64,000 nucleotides of DNA from Burkholderia pseudomultivorans (lineage in GTDB: Bacteria > Pseudomonadota > Gammaproteobacteria > Burkholderiales > Burkholderiaceae), in the NCBI RefSeq assembly GCF_001718415.1, contig NZ_CP013378.1, positions 992,001 through 1,056,000 of the forward strand. The letters run 5' to 3'. The position numbers and the translations under genes were made by a program. Positions 18,964 to 27,448 of the stretch are shown here, in pieces; position 1 is the stretch's first letter, and each line of letters starts with the position of its first letter. Below the pieces are notes generated by a model. That model was not told the DNA's origin. It worked only from the letters and a program-made list of their open reading frames with translations, and ran no database searches.

Positions 18964-20208
18964 CTACGCGATCGCGTCCTTCACGGTCGACGCCGACGAC
19001 CACCGGACCACCTGCTCGAGCCCGTGCCGGCACAGGATCTCGCTCTCGTTGAAGTAGACGAACGGCTTCGCGCCCGTCTCCATGCCGGCCTGCATCGACT
19101 CGATGTTGCCGAGATCCTCGAGCATCCCGTCGGTGATGTGCGACGTGAAGTGTTCGAGCTGCAGCCGCTCGCGCACGCTCTTCGGCTTCTTGTTGTAGAA
19201 GCGCGCCTCCCAGACCGTCGTGTTCGCCGACGTCGGCCAGAATTCATGCGTCCAGAACTGGTTCGCCGAGATCTGCAGATGCCAGTTCGGGAAGAACCAG
19301 TTCACGTCCTGCGACCAGTCCGGATGCCGGCCCGGATTCACGCCGCGGTGCTCGGTGAGCGGATTGGCCTGCGCGTCGTTGCGCGTGCCGGTCACCGTCT
19401 CGCCGGCCGAGAACAGCCAGCGCATCACCTTCGCGTGCTCCGGCACCGCGACGTTCTGGTTCAGCCACAGCGAAAACGAGCGATGCGCGCCGCGCAGGTT
19501 CGCGTCCAGCGGCCGCCCGAACGGATTTTCCTTGCCGGTGTAGATCGGCCCGAACGTCTTCGGGTGGATCGACGCGATGTGATAGACCTCGCTGAAATTC
19601 TCGGCGACGGCCTTCCAGTTCGCCTTGAATTCGCCGCGCAGCACGATCGCGTTGTCGGCGTTCGGGTAGTCGATGCCGGACAGCGCCTCGGCCATCGGTC
19701 CGAGGAATTCGGCGAGGCTGACTTCGGGCGCGGGCGCCAGGTTGATGAAGATCCAGCCGTCCCACACGTCGAGCGCAACCGGCGTCAGCCCGCATTTCTT
19801 CCGGTCGAGATGGAAGAAGCCGGACTCGTCGGGCACGTTCGCCAGCTCGCCCGCGTTGTTGTAGCTCCAGCTGTGATAGCGGCACACGAAGCGCTTCGCG
19901 TTGCCGCTCGGCCGGTGCTCGACGATGTTCGCGCGATGCGCGCAGACGTTGTGAAACGCGCGGATCTTGCCGTCCTCGGCACGCGCGACGATCACGGACG
20001 CGCGGGCCACGGCGAGATCCTTCACGAAAAAATCGCCCGGCTTCGGAATCCGCTCGACGCGGCCCACCATCAGCCACGCACGGCGGAAAATCCGCTCGCG
20101 TTCGATTTCGTACTGTGCCGGATCGGTGTACAGCGTGGTTGGCATCGGGTTCGTCGACAGGCCGACGGATTCGGTCAAGCTCGGCTTGAGTTCGCCAGGA
20201 TGGTTCAT
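18964..20208 (-). CDS. Rieske [2Fe-2S] ring-hydroxylating oxygenase, large subunit
   Basis: Catalytic component of a Rieske non-heme iron oxygenase. 414 residues. Rieske ligands Cys89, His91 (CAHR), Cys109 and His112 (CRYHSW). The mononuclear iron site is visible as ENFSEVYHIASIHP, giving the two His ligands of the N..E.YH....H motif; the Asp ligand is expected in ITDGMLEDLGNIESMQ. No reductase or ferredoxin gene is adjacent, so electrons must come from elsewhere, perhaps from the VanB-like reductase at 57858. AGGAG ribosome site. Lies in an apparent operon with the upstream 120-residue protein (64 bp gap). Confidence 0.92.
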   Translation of the reverse strand: MNHPGELKPSLTESVGLSTNPMPTTLYTDPAQYEIERERIFRRAWLMVGRVERIPKPGDFFVKDLAVARASVIVARAEDGKIRAFHNVCAHRANIVEHRPSGNAKRFVCRYHSWSYNNAGELANVPDESGFFHLDRKKCGLTPVALDVWDGWIFINLAPAPEVSLAEFLGPMAEALSGIDYPNADNAIVLRGEFKANWKAVAENFSEVYHIASIHPKTFGPIYTGKENPFGRPLDANLRGAHRSFSLWLNQNVAVPEHAKVMRWLFSAGETVTGTRNDAQANPLTEHRGVNPGRHPDWSQDVNWFFPNWHLQISANQFWTHEFWPTSANTTVWEARFYNKKPKSVRERLQLEHFTSHITDGMLEDLGNIESMQAGMETGAKPFVYFNESEILCRHGLEQVVRWSSASTVKDAIA

Positions 20209-20272
20209 GCCAGCTCCTGAAAGGTATGAGGGACGGCGAGGTGGTAAATCGAAGCGACGCGACGCGGCGCGT

Positions 20273-20635
20273 TCAGCCGTGCGGCTGAAAGCCGGTCACG
20301 ATCTTCAATGCATGGGCGGGCGGCGCATGCCGGATGCCCGGCGCCTCGTGCATCTCGACCGCGATCGCCGCATGGCACATCGCGAGCAGCAGGCGGAACA
20401 GGTTCTGCGCGGGCGGCGGCATGTCGTCGAGCGGAAACTGCTCGAGGTAGACGGTCGCCTGCTCCGCATACCCGGACATCGCTTCGTAAAACCTGACGAT
20501 CTCCGGGTACGGCGTCGCCGCCCGATTGATCCAGCGCGCGTGCGAGGTCTCCGCGCTCCAGTGGTCGAGAAACGGTTCGAGCGCCTCGAAACCTGCCGGC
20601 AGGCGCCTTGAATCGCGTGATGCATCGTCAGTCAT
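20273..20635 (-). CDS. conserved-looking hypothetical protein beside the Rieske oxygenase
   Basis: 120 residues, starting MTDDASRDSRRLPAGFEALE; ATG 20635 is set by an ideal GGAGGAG at 7 bp. The open frame extends further upstream but without a supporting start. The protein is soluble, with no signal peptide or membrane segment, and looks helical (YPEIVRFYEAMSGYAEQATVY, PAQNLFRLLLAMCHAAIAVE). Just upstream of, and co-oriented with, the Rieske large subunit; a small accessory subunit is possible, but it does not resemble a classical beta subunit. I do not recognise the family. Confidence 0.75.
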   Translation of the reverse strand: MTDDASRDSRRLPAGFEALEPFLDHWSAETSHARWINRAATPYPEIVRFYEAMSGYAEQATVYLEQFPLDDMPPPAQNLFRLLLAMCHAAIAVEMHEAPGIRHAPPAHALKIVTGFQPHG

Positions 20636-20876
20636 CGTGCTCCTCCAGTTCAGAAACGCAGCACCCCGGCCCGGGATGGGCAGCGGTGCATCGCGTCGTG
20701 TCACAGCGTGATACGGGGGCTGGCGACTTCGACCCGGGGCCGCTGCCGCGCGTGTCGCGCGGGGGCCGATCCGGCACGCGGGCGGCGCACGTTCCATCTG
20801 CCGCATTGCGTATTCCGTACTTCGAAACATCGTCCAGCCGGCAAGCGGATGCGGCGCCTTCGCCGTCGATCCGTTT

Positions 20877-20894
20877 ATCTAACGAACGGTAGAT
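20877..20894. promoter_or_regulatory. operator-like palindrome, copy 1 (CTA-N8-TAG)
   Basis: ATCTA (20877-20881) and TAGAT (20890-20894) are perfect inverted arms around an 8-bp core ACGAACGG. The 14-bp centre CTAACGAACGGTAG matches copy 2 read on the other strand (CTATCGTTAGGTAG), consensus CTAWCGWWMGGTAG. The geometry resembles TetR-family sites, but no TetR gene is in the window. Confidence 0.6.
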
Positions 20895-21013
20895 TGATAG
20901 AGTGCCGACGATCGCTCCATCCGGTCAAACCCGCATGGCGGATGCGCGGTCCGCCCGCGCTGGAAAACCGCGCTTAATGGATAACACGCATGGCACTTCC
21001 TGCCCGGGCACTA

Positions 21014-21035
21014 CAAACTACCTAACGATAGTTTG
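21014..21035. promoter_or_regulatory. operator-like palindrome, copy 2 (CTA-N8-TAG)
   Basis: CAAACTA (21014-21020) and TAGTTTG (21029-21035) are perfect 7-bp inverted arms around CCTAACGA. Same 8-bp spacing as copy 1, 78 bp before the transporter start, so a repressor bound here would cover the promoter or leader of the MFS gene. Confidence 0.65.
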
Positions 21036-21112
21036 ATAAACGGATGGCGGCACTGCACGTCGCCCGCCCCGATGTTCGACACGACCGTCTCGGAGACATG
21101 ATGAGGAATGCC

Positions 21113-22495
21113 ATGAATGAAGTCCCGCCCGTGGGCGGCCTGGATGACACGCGTGCAGGACGGACCTCGTCCAGGGTCGTCCACGACAGCATGCGGTCGT
21201 GGTACATCCTGGCCATGCTGACGCTCGCGTATTCGCTTGCCTATATCGACCGCCAGCTGCTCAACCTGCTGGTCGACCCGATCCGTCATTCGCTTGCCAT
21301 TTCCGACACGCAGCTCAGCCTCGTGCAGGGCATCGCGTTCATTTCCGCGTACCTGATCGCGTCGCCGCTGTTCGGCCGGCTCGTCGACGTGACCAACCGT
21401 CGCAATATCCTGCTGGTCGGCATTTGTCTGTGGTGCGTCTTCACGGCGCTGTGCGGCAAGGCGACGACGTTCCAGGGGCTGTTCCTCGCGCGCTTCGGCG
21501 TCGGGGCCAGCGAGGCGTGCGTGTTTCCGATCGCGCTGTCGATGATCGCGGACTGCTTCTCGGCGCAGAAGATGCCGCGCGCGATGAGCGTGTTCATCCT
21601 CGGGCCGATGCTCGGCGGCGGCCTGTCGCTCGTCGCCGGCGGCCTCGTCATCTCGTTCGCCCGCGATGTCCATCAGCAGTTTCCGGCGCTCGCCGGATTC
21701 GAGACCTGGCAGCTGGCATTCGTGCTGATCGGACTGCCGGGCATGCTGTTCGCGTTGCTGGTCTGGCTGACGGTGCGCGAGCCGATGCGCAGCAAGGTCG
21801 TCAGCGGAAGCGCGGACGACCGCCAGTTCTCGACGCGGGATTCGGCTGCATTCCTGTGGGCGCGGCGCGGGTTCTACGCACGCATCCTGCTCGGCGTCGG
21901 CATGCTCGCGATCGTCGTGCTCGGCATGCCCGCATGGATGCCGACCTACCTGATCCGCTCGCACGACATGCCCGCCGCGCTAGTCGGATTCCGGTTCGGC
22001 GCGCTGGTGGTCGGATGCGGGATCGCCGGCGCACTGGCCGGCCCGTGGGCGGTGCGCCGGTTCGAACGACGCGGCTATGCGGATGCGCCGCTGCGCACCG
22101 CCGCGTTCTCGATGATCCCGATGCTGCTCTGCTGTGCGAGCATCCCGTTCGCGCCCGACGCGACGAGCACGCTCGCCGCGGCCGCCGGCACGGTGTTCTT
22201 CTTCACGCTGCCGACCGGATGCATGGCCGCGGCGCTCCAGCTCGTCGCGCCCAGCCGGATGCGCGGCACCGTCGGCGCACTCTATTCGTTCTTCGCGCAA
22301 TTGATCGGGTTCGGGCTCGGCCCGACGCTGATCGCCGTCATGACCGATCGCGTGTTCGGCAACCCGAAGATGGTCGGCAATTCGATCGGCATCGTCTGCA
22401 CGATCGCGGCCGCGCTTGCCGCATGGCTGCTGTTCACCGCGCTGCCCCACTATCGACGCCTGCTCGCCGAGGAGCACGGGGATCAGGCTGCCTGA
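21113..22495 (+). CDS. MFS transporter (12 TM)
   Basis: Major facilitator, inner membrane. 460 residues from ATG 21113 (MNEVPPVGG), preferred because GAGG lies 6 bp upstream; in-frame ATGs at 21098 and 21101 are possible. About 12 hydrophobic segments; the loop 2-3 motif GRLVDVTNRRNILL follows a YIDRQLLNLLVDPIRHSLAISDTQ segment typical of the anion:cation/spinster-like MFS group (Asp-Arg-Gln after TM1). Likely an organic anion importer. Convergent with the molybdenum hydroxylase genes and divergent from the Rieske pair, which makes uptake of the Rieske substrate a possible role. Confidence 0.88.
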   Translation: MNEVPPVGGLDDTRAGRTSSRVVHDSMRSWYILAMLTLAYSLAYIDRQLLNLLVDPIRHSLAISDTQLSLVQGIAFISAYLIASPLFGRLVDVTNRRNILLVGICLWCVFTALCGKATTFQGLFLARFGVGASEACVFPIALSMIADCFSAQKMPRAMSVFILGPMLGGGLSLVAGGLVISFARDVHQQFPALAGFETWQLAFVLIGLPGMLFALLVWLTVREPMRSKVVSGSADDRQFSTRDSAAFLWARRGFYARILLGVGMLAIVVLGMPAWMPTYLIRSHDMPAALVGFRFGALVVGCGIAGALAGPWAVRRFERRGYADAPLRTAAFSMIPMLLCCASIPFAPDATSTLAAAAGTVFFFTLPTGCMAAALQLVAPSRMRGTVGALYSFFAQLIGFGLGPTLIAVMTDRVFGNPKMVGNSIGIVCTIAAALAAWLLFTALPHYRRLLAEEHGDQAA

Positions 22496-22583
22496 CGCCG
22501 TCCGGCATCCCCGGCGGGCGTCGCCGCGAGCGCGGAACGCGCAGCGGCGCGGCGACGCCCGATCGGGCCCGTCCAGGGCATCT

Positions 22584-24830
22584 TCATGCTAACGACGACA
22601 GGTCGAACGGCGTCTCCCGCAGGCGCTGCCCCGTCAGCCGGAACACTGCATTCGCGAGCGCCGGCGTCACGGCCGGGCTGGACAGTTCGCCGACCCCGCC
22701 CGGCTTCGCCGGATCGCCGTTCACGATACGGATGTCGGTCTCGGGCATGTCGCTCATCCGCATCACGCGATACGTATCGAAGTTCGCCTGCTGCACGCGG
22801 CCATGCCTGAAATCGATTCGATCGGACGTCGCATGGCCGAGGCCCCACATCAAGCCGCCATACAGCTGCTCTTCGACGCCGCCCGGCGACACCGCGATCC
22901 CGCAATCGGCCACGCACGTCAGCTTCTCCACCCGCACCGCACCGTCCTTGCGCACGACGCGCGCGACCACCGCGACATAGCTGTCGTAGGCCTGGTTGGT
23001 CGCGACGCCGAGCGCGACACCGTCGGGCAGCGGCCGTCCCCATCCCGCGCGCTGCGCCGCTTCGCGCAGCACGGCAGCATGCCGCGGCCGCTCGCGCATG
23101 TGCGCAAGCCGGAACTCGACCGGGTCGCGCCCGGCCGCATGCGCGGCCTCGTCCATCAGCGATTCGACCGCAAACACGTTCGGGATATAGCTGACCGCGC
23201 GATACCACCCGGTCGGCACGCCCGTTTCCATCCGGATCCAGCCGATGTCGCGATGCGGCGCCGCATACGCGAACTCCCACTTCGTGATCGCTTCGGTCGT
23301 GCTGAAATCCATGCGGTCGGTGCGCTCCAGATAACCGGGCTCCCACTGCTGCGGCGAGGCGGGCATCACGCCGCGCAACCACAGCGACGCGAGATTGCCG
23401 TGCGCATCGAGCACCGCGCGCCCACGATGATGGCTCGCCGCGTGATAGAACAGCGCGCGCATTTCGTCCTCGCGGCTGTTCATCAGCTTCACCGGCTTGC
23501 CGGTCTTCACCGCGAGCCAGGTCGCCTCGAACAGCCAGTACTTCGATTCGCGCGCGCCGAAGCTGCCGCCCGACACGAGCTCGTGCAGCGTCACGCGATG
23601 CGACGGAATCCCGCCGATCACCTCGGCCGCCTCCAGCGCGGTCGACGGCACCTGCAGGCCGCCCCAGTACTCGATGCCGCCGTGATGCGCCCAGACGGTG
23701 ACGTTGACCGGCTCCAGCGGGTTCGCAGCCTTGTGCGGCATCGAATACGACGCCTCGACCGTGCGTGCACCGGCCGCGCGCGCCGGCGCCGGATCGCCGT
23801 CGGCGATCGTCGGCACCACGCGCGCGGCCGGATCGTCGATCCATGCGGCCTGACGGGCGGCGAGCGTACTGCTGTCGAAGGTCTCGAACAGGCTGTCCTC
23901 CCATTCGATCGTCAGCGCGGCCTGTCCGCGATGTGCGGACCAGTAGTCGTCCGCCAGCACCGCGACGCCGGCCTGGTTGCCGCCCAGCACGTCGGGACGC
24001 GGCGGAATCTGCAGCACTTCGCGCACGCCGGGAATCGCAAGCGCGGCCTTCGCATCGACGCTGCGCACGCGCCCGTCGATCACCGGCGCGCGCGTCACGA
24101 CGGCAACGAGCATGCCGGGCAGCGACACGTCGATGCTGTACGGAAACGAGCCGTCGGCCTTCTGCGCGGCGCCGCGCTTGTTGCGCAGCTTGCCGATGTA
24201 GCGGAATTGCGCGGGCGTCTTCAGCACGACCTGCCGCGGCGCCGGCAGCCGAGCGGCGTCCGATGCGAGCTCGCCATACGTTGCCCGACGCCCGCTCGCC
24301 GCGTGCGACACGACGCCGTCGGCCGTCGTGCAGGCCGACGCCGGCACGCGCCATTGCCGCGCGGCCGCCTCGACGAGCATCGCGCGCGCAGTCGCGCCCG
24401 CGCGGCGCAGCCGCTCGTACTCCATCGCGACGCTGGTGCTGCCGCCGGTCGAGAACACCTTCCACAGCGGATGGATGTAGTCGGCGAAGAACGGATCCTC
24501 CGGCGTGATCACGTCGACCTTGAACGGATCGACGTCGAGTTCCTCGGCGACCACCGCGGCCAGCGCGGTACGCGTGCCGGTGCCCGAATCGTGCTTGTGT
24601 ACGACGAGCTTGATCGTGTCGTCCGGCAGTACGCGCACCCACGCGTTCGGTTCGAATTCGCCGGCCGAAGGCTGCGGATCGCCGCTGACCGGCTTGCCCG
24701 CGCCCGCCGCCTCCGGCATCCGGAAACCGATCGCGATGCCGGCGGCGAGCAGCGTGGAACCCTGCTTGAGGAAACGCCGGCGCGGCGTACCGTCGGCGTT
24801 TGCGCCGCCCTGTGCGTGATCGTCGCGCAT
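22584..24830 (-). CDS. molybdopterin-binding aldehyde/heterocycle dehydrogenase large subunit, Tat-exported
   Basis: Xanthine-oxidase-family molybdenum hydroxylase large subunit of the isoquinoline 1-oxidoreductase beta (IorB) type. 748 residues, start MRDDHAQGGANADG with AAGGAGG placed inside the end of the upstream gene; the two genes are separated by a single base (TGA-C-ATG). RRRFLKQGSTLLAAGIAIGF (about 17-36) is a Tat signal, so the enzyme is expected in the periplasm, as in other IorB-type proteins. Molybdopterin segments such as VSGGSFGARESKYWLFEATWLA and the C-terminal GGVGELSSPAVTPALANAVF are present. It lacks an FAD subunit; electrons would go to a cytochrome. Confidence 0.91.
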   Translation of the reverse strand: MRDDHAQGGANADGTPRRRFLKQGSTLLAAGIAIGFRMPEAAGAGKPVSGDPQPSAGEFEPNAWVRVLPDDTIKLVVHKHDSGTGTRTALAAVVAEELDVDPFKVDVITPEDPFFADYIHPLWKVFSTGGSTSVAMEYERLRRAGATARAMLVEAAARQWRVPASACTTADGVVSHAASGRRATYGELASDAARLPAPRQVVLKTPAQFRYIGKLRNKRGAAQKADGSFPYSIDVSLPGMLVAVVTRAPVIDGRVRSVDAKAALAIPGVREVLQIPPRPDVLGGNQAGVAVLADDYWSAHRGQAALTIEWEDSLFETFDSSTLAARQAAWIDDPAARVVPTIADGDPAPARAAGARTVEASYSMPHKAANPLEPVNVTVWAHHGGIEYWGGLQVPSTALEAAEVIGGIPSHRVTLHELVSGGSFGARESKYWLFEATWLAVKTGKPVKLMNSREDEMRALFYHAASHHRGRAVLDAHGNLASLWLRGVMPASPQQWEPGYLERTDRMDFSTTEAITKWEFAYAAPHRDIGWIRMETGVPTGWYRAVSYIPNVFAVESLMDEAAHAAGRDPVEFRLAHMRERPRHAAVLREAAQRAGWGRPLPDGVALGVATNQAYDSYVAVVARVVRKDGAVRVEKLTCVADCGIAVSPGGVEEQLYGGLMWGLGHATSDRIDFRHGRVQQANFDTYRVMRMSDMPETDIRIVNGDPAKPGGVGELSSPAVTPALANAVFRLTGQRLRETPFDLSSLA

Positions 24831-24831
24831 G

Positions 24832-25302
24832 TCATGCCTCCTTCGCCGGTTCGCCGGACGCCGCGCGCTTGATCGCGCGATGAATGCGCGCATAGGTGCC
24901 GCAACGGCAGATGTTGCCGGACATCGCCTGCACGATCGCCGCATCGTCGACCGGCTGGCCGCCCTTCAGCAGCGCCGCGGCCTGCATCAACTGCCCCGGC
25001 TGGCAATAGCCGCACTGCGGCACGTCCTCCGCGACCCACGCGAGTTGCAGCGGATGCCGCCCGTTCGGCGACAGCCCTTCGATCGTCGTCACGTGCCGGC
25101 CATGGGCGGCCACGGCCGGAATCAGGCACGCCCGCACGGCCTGCCCTTCGAGATGCACGGTGCAGGCGCCGCACAGTCCCTTGCCGCAGCCGAACTTGGT
25201 GCCGGTGAGCTTGAGCCGGTCGCGCAGCACCCACAGCAACGGCATATCCTCCGGTACATTCTCGAGCGAATGGCGTGTATCGTTCACGACGATGTCGATC
25301 AT
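24832..25302 (-). CDS. [2Fe-2S] small subunit of the molybdenum hydroxylase (IorA-like)
   Basis: 156 residues. First cluster ligands Cys39, Cys44, Cys47 ([11 protein letters not shown]) and Cys59; second cluster Cys97, Cys100 (CGYC) and Cys132, Cys134 (CRCG). Delivers electrons from the molybdenum centre of its partner at 22584. No Tat signal of its own, consistent with hitch-hiking export with the large subunit. First gene of the two-gene operon and divergent from the LysR gene at 25408. Confidence 0.93.
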   Translation of the reverse strand: MIDIVVNDTRHSLENVPEDMPLLWVLRDRLKLTGTKFGCGKGLCGACTVHLEGQAVRACLIPAVAAHGRHVTTIEGLSPNGRHPLQLAWVAEDVPQCGYCQPGQLMQAAALLKGGQPVDDAAIVQAMSGNICRCGTYARIHRAIKRAASGEPAKEA

Positions 25303-25407
25303 GCGCGGTCTCCTGATTCGCGTTCATGGTGTCGGCGCATTATCGAAACGCGAGGCGCGGGTACGCCAGCGATCATTTCGTCGAATCCCTGTCAGTCGGA
25401 CTAACAG

Positions 25408-26301
25408 ATGCTCAAGCGCTACCCTTCGATCCAGTCGATGCAGGCGTTCCTGCAGGCCGCGCGAGTCGGCAGCTTTTCCAGCGCGGCGCGCCAGCTGGCG
25501 CTCACGCACAGCGCGATCAGCCAGCAGATCCGCTCGCTCGAGGAATTCATCGGCCAGCCGCTGTTCGCGCGGGCCGGCGGCCGCGTGATCCTGACCGACG
25601 CGGGCACGCTGTTCGCGAACCAGCTGTCGGACGGGCTCGAACAGATCGATCGCGCACTGTCGTCGGTGAAGGGCCGCACGACCGCGCCGTCGATCCGTGT
25701 CGACGTCGATCCGGAACTGATGCAGGGCTGGCTGCCGGCGCGGCTGCCCGCGCTGATGCGCGCGCTCGACGGCGCGACGCTGACGGTGCTGTCGGCGCCG
25801 CGCCACGACCGCGATGCATTCGACCGCGTCGATGTCGCGCTGCGCTACGGCTACGGGGAATGGGAAGGCGTCGACAGCGCGCTGGTCTGTCCCGACCGGT
25901 TGACCGCGATGGCCGCGCCCGCGCTGCTGGCGCGCTACGGCCTCAGCGCGCCGCTCACGCCCGCGCAGGTGCTGGACCTGCCGCTGCTCGGCTATACGAA
26001 GCGTTCGTGGATTCCGTGGCTCGAAGCGGCCGGCCTCGAGCCGGTCGAGCCCGAGACGGTCGCGGTGTTCGACAACGCGGCGGGACTCGTCGCGACGCTC
26101 GCGTCAGGGCTCGGCGCGGGGCTCGTGCGCGGGCTGCTGGCGGCCGACGCACGCCGCGACGGACGGCTCGTCGAGCTGTGCTCGATCGCGATTCCGACGC
26201 ACTACAACCTCCATGCGATCTGGCCGCGCGAACGGCATGCGCGCGTGAAGCCGCTGGTCGACGCGATCGGCGCGCTGGCCGCGGCATCGCTCGTGCACTG
26301 A
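25408..26301 (+). CDS. LysR-family regulator divergent from the molybdenum hydroxylase operon
   Basis: 297 residues. Winged helix at about 5-65 (SFSSAARQLALTHSAISQQIRSLEEFIGQPLFARAGGRVILTDAG), then a GcvA-like effector domain. The 105-bp divergent gap to 25302 is the usual arrangement for a LysR regulator of the neighbouring operon, so it probably controls the IorA/IorB-like genes. Its stop is 13 bp from the stop of the next, convergent, LysR gene. Confidence 0.92.
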   Translation: MLKRYPSIQSMQAFLQAARVGSFSSAARQLALTHSAISQQIRSLEEFIGQPLFARAGGRVILTDAGTLFANQLSDGLEQIDRALSSVKGRTTAPSIRVDVDPELMQGWLPARLPALMRALDGATLTVLSAPRHDRDAFDRVDVALRYGYGEWEGVDSALVCPDRLTAMAAPALLARYGLSAPLTPAQVLDLPLLGYTKRSWIPWLEAAGLEPVEPETVAVFDNAAGLVATLASGLGAGLVRGLLAADARRDGRLVELCSIAIPTHYNLHAIWPRERHARVKPLVDAIGALAAASLVH

Positions 26302-26314
26302 AGCGTGCGTTGCA

Positions 26315-27205
26315 TCAGGCGCCGAATTCCGCCGCGACCTCGCGCACGGTATCGAGGAACGACCCGAGCACCGCGGACGTATCGTCCGCCCGGTAGCGCG
26401 CCTGCAGCGACACTTCGAGCGCCGGCGTCGACAGCGGCACGAACGCGACGCCGCCCGTCGCGATCTGCTGCGACGACGCCGGCAGCAGCGCGACGCCGAG
26501 CCCTTCCCGCACGAGCGACAGCAGCGTATGCACTTCGACGACTTCGTGCGCGATCCGCGGCGTAAAGCGCGCATCGACGCAGCTCTGCTGCAGGAATCTC
26601 GCCAGGTGCGACTGGCGCAGGCCGAACGACACGAACTGCTCGTCGGCGAGTTCGTCGAGCGCGATCGCTTCGCGCGCCGCGAGCCGATGATCGAGCGGCA
26701 GCACCGCGACCGCCGTCTCGCGCACGACAATTTCGCTGCGGATCGCCGGATCGTCCTGGAACAGCCGGAAGAAACACACGTCGAGCCGCTTCTCCTTCAA
26801 CGCGTCGATCTGCGCGGCCGGCGTCATCTCGTGCAGCGACCAATGCACGTGCGGATGACGCCTGGCGAACACGCGCAACGCCTGCGGAATCGGCGCGACC
26901 ATCGCCGAGCTGATGATGCCGACCGCCAGGCGCCCGACTTCTCCGCGCCCCGCGCAGCGCGTGAGATCGATCGCGCGATCGAACTGCGCGACGATCAGCG
27001 GCACCTGTTCCTTCAGTGTTTTCCCTGCCTCGGTGAGCTCGACGCGATGCTGCGAGCGCACGAACAGCGTGGTGCCGAGTTGCTCCTCGAGCAGCCGGAT
27101 CTGCTGGCTCAACGGCGGCTGCGAGATATGGAGCCGCGCGGCGGCGCGCCCGAAATGCAGTTCGTCGGCCAGCACCGCGAAGTAACGCAACACACGCATG
27201 TCCAT
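26315..27205 (-). CDS. LysR-family regulator divergent from the decarboxylase operon
   Basis: 296 residues. MDMRVLRYFAVLADELHFGRAAARLHISQPPLSQQIRLLEEQLG is the CatR/BenM-like group of LysR proteins with the F-G-RAA-RLHISQPPLS helix. Effector domain about 90-290. It is divergent, with a 243-bp gap, from the amidohydrolase/UbiD operon starting at 27449 and is the obvious candidate regulator of it. Many relatives of this subgroup respond to aromatic-acid or muconate-type ligands. Confidence 0.92.
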   Translation of the reverse strand: MDMRVLRYFAVLADELHFGRAAARLHISQPPLSQQIRLLEEQLGTTLFVRSQHRVELTEAGKTLKEQVPLIVAQFDRAIDLTRCAGRGEVGRLAVGIISSAMVAPIPQALRVFARRHPHVHWSLHEMTPAAQIDALKEKRLDVCFFRLFQDDPAIRSEIVVRETAVAVLPLDHRLAAREAIALDELADEQFVSFGLRQSHLARFLQQSCVDARFTPRIAHEVVEVHTLLSLVREGLGVALLPASSQQIATGGVAFVPLSTPALEVSLQARYRADDTSAVLGSFLDTVREVAAEFGA

Positions 27206-27260
27206 ATCGCAAACGTATCAAGAGCGTCAGTAAAAAATATTGTACAGAGCACATTCGGCT

Positions 27261-27309
27261 TGTGACACTCGGTCCCAAGCAGCAGTGCACGTCGCAGTGT
27301 GTCACTCGA
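27261..27309. promoter_or_regulatory. paired TGTG(A/T)CACTCG repeats in the operon promoter region
   Basis: TGTGACACTCGG (27261-27272) recurs as TGTGTCACTCGA (27298-27309), 37 bp apart, i.e. about 3.5 helical turns. The cores GTGACAC and GTGTCAC are also inverse complements. Placed between the divergent LysR gene and the amidohydrolase operon, they could be regulator half-sites. Confidence 0.45.
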
Positions 27310-27322
27310 TGCCGGCGAGGGG

Positions 27323-27346
27323 AAGGCGCGAAAAAAAATGCGCCTT
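27323..27346 (+). other. hairpin in the leader of the amidohydrolase/UbiD operon
   Basis: AAGGCGC (27323-27329) and GCGCCTT (27340-27346) form a 7-bp stem around an A-rich 10-nt loop, about 100 bp before the first start codon. No T-run follows, so it is not a clear terminator; a leader structure or chance are both possible. Confidence 0.4.
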
Positions 27347-27448
27347 GAAAAGGGCCGCGTGAATCCGACCGACAGGGTCGCTTCATCGACGTGCCTGCCC
27401 GCGAACCGGCAACCGGCTCCCCCGGTTCCTCTCAAGGAGATCGAGTAG

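Larger units (their letters stand above)
20636..21112. other. 477-bp divergent regulatory region
   Basis: Between the Rieske-associated ORF (minus) and the MFS transporter gene (plus). Holds two operator-like palindromes (20877-20894 and 21014-21035). I see no convincing gene here. Confidence 0.55.

Noticed and set aside
22483..24642. Alternative 719-codon frame overlapping the molybdenum hydroxylase large subunit
   Set aside because: Same strand, other frame; Arg/Gly-rich; the frame from 24830 has Tat signal, cofactor motifs and ribosome site.
27230..27250. AATATTGTACAG resembling the FCD-GntR sites
   Set aside because: Shares only ATATTGTA and lacks the palindromic half, far from the GntR gene; likely chance in an AT-rich promoter.
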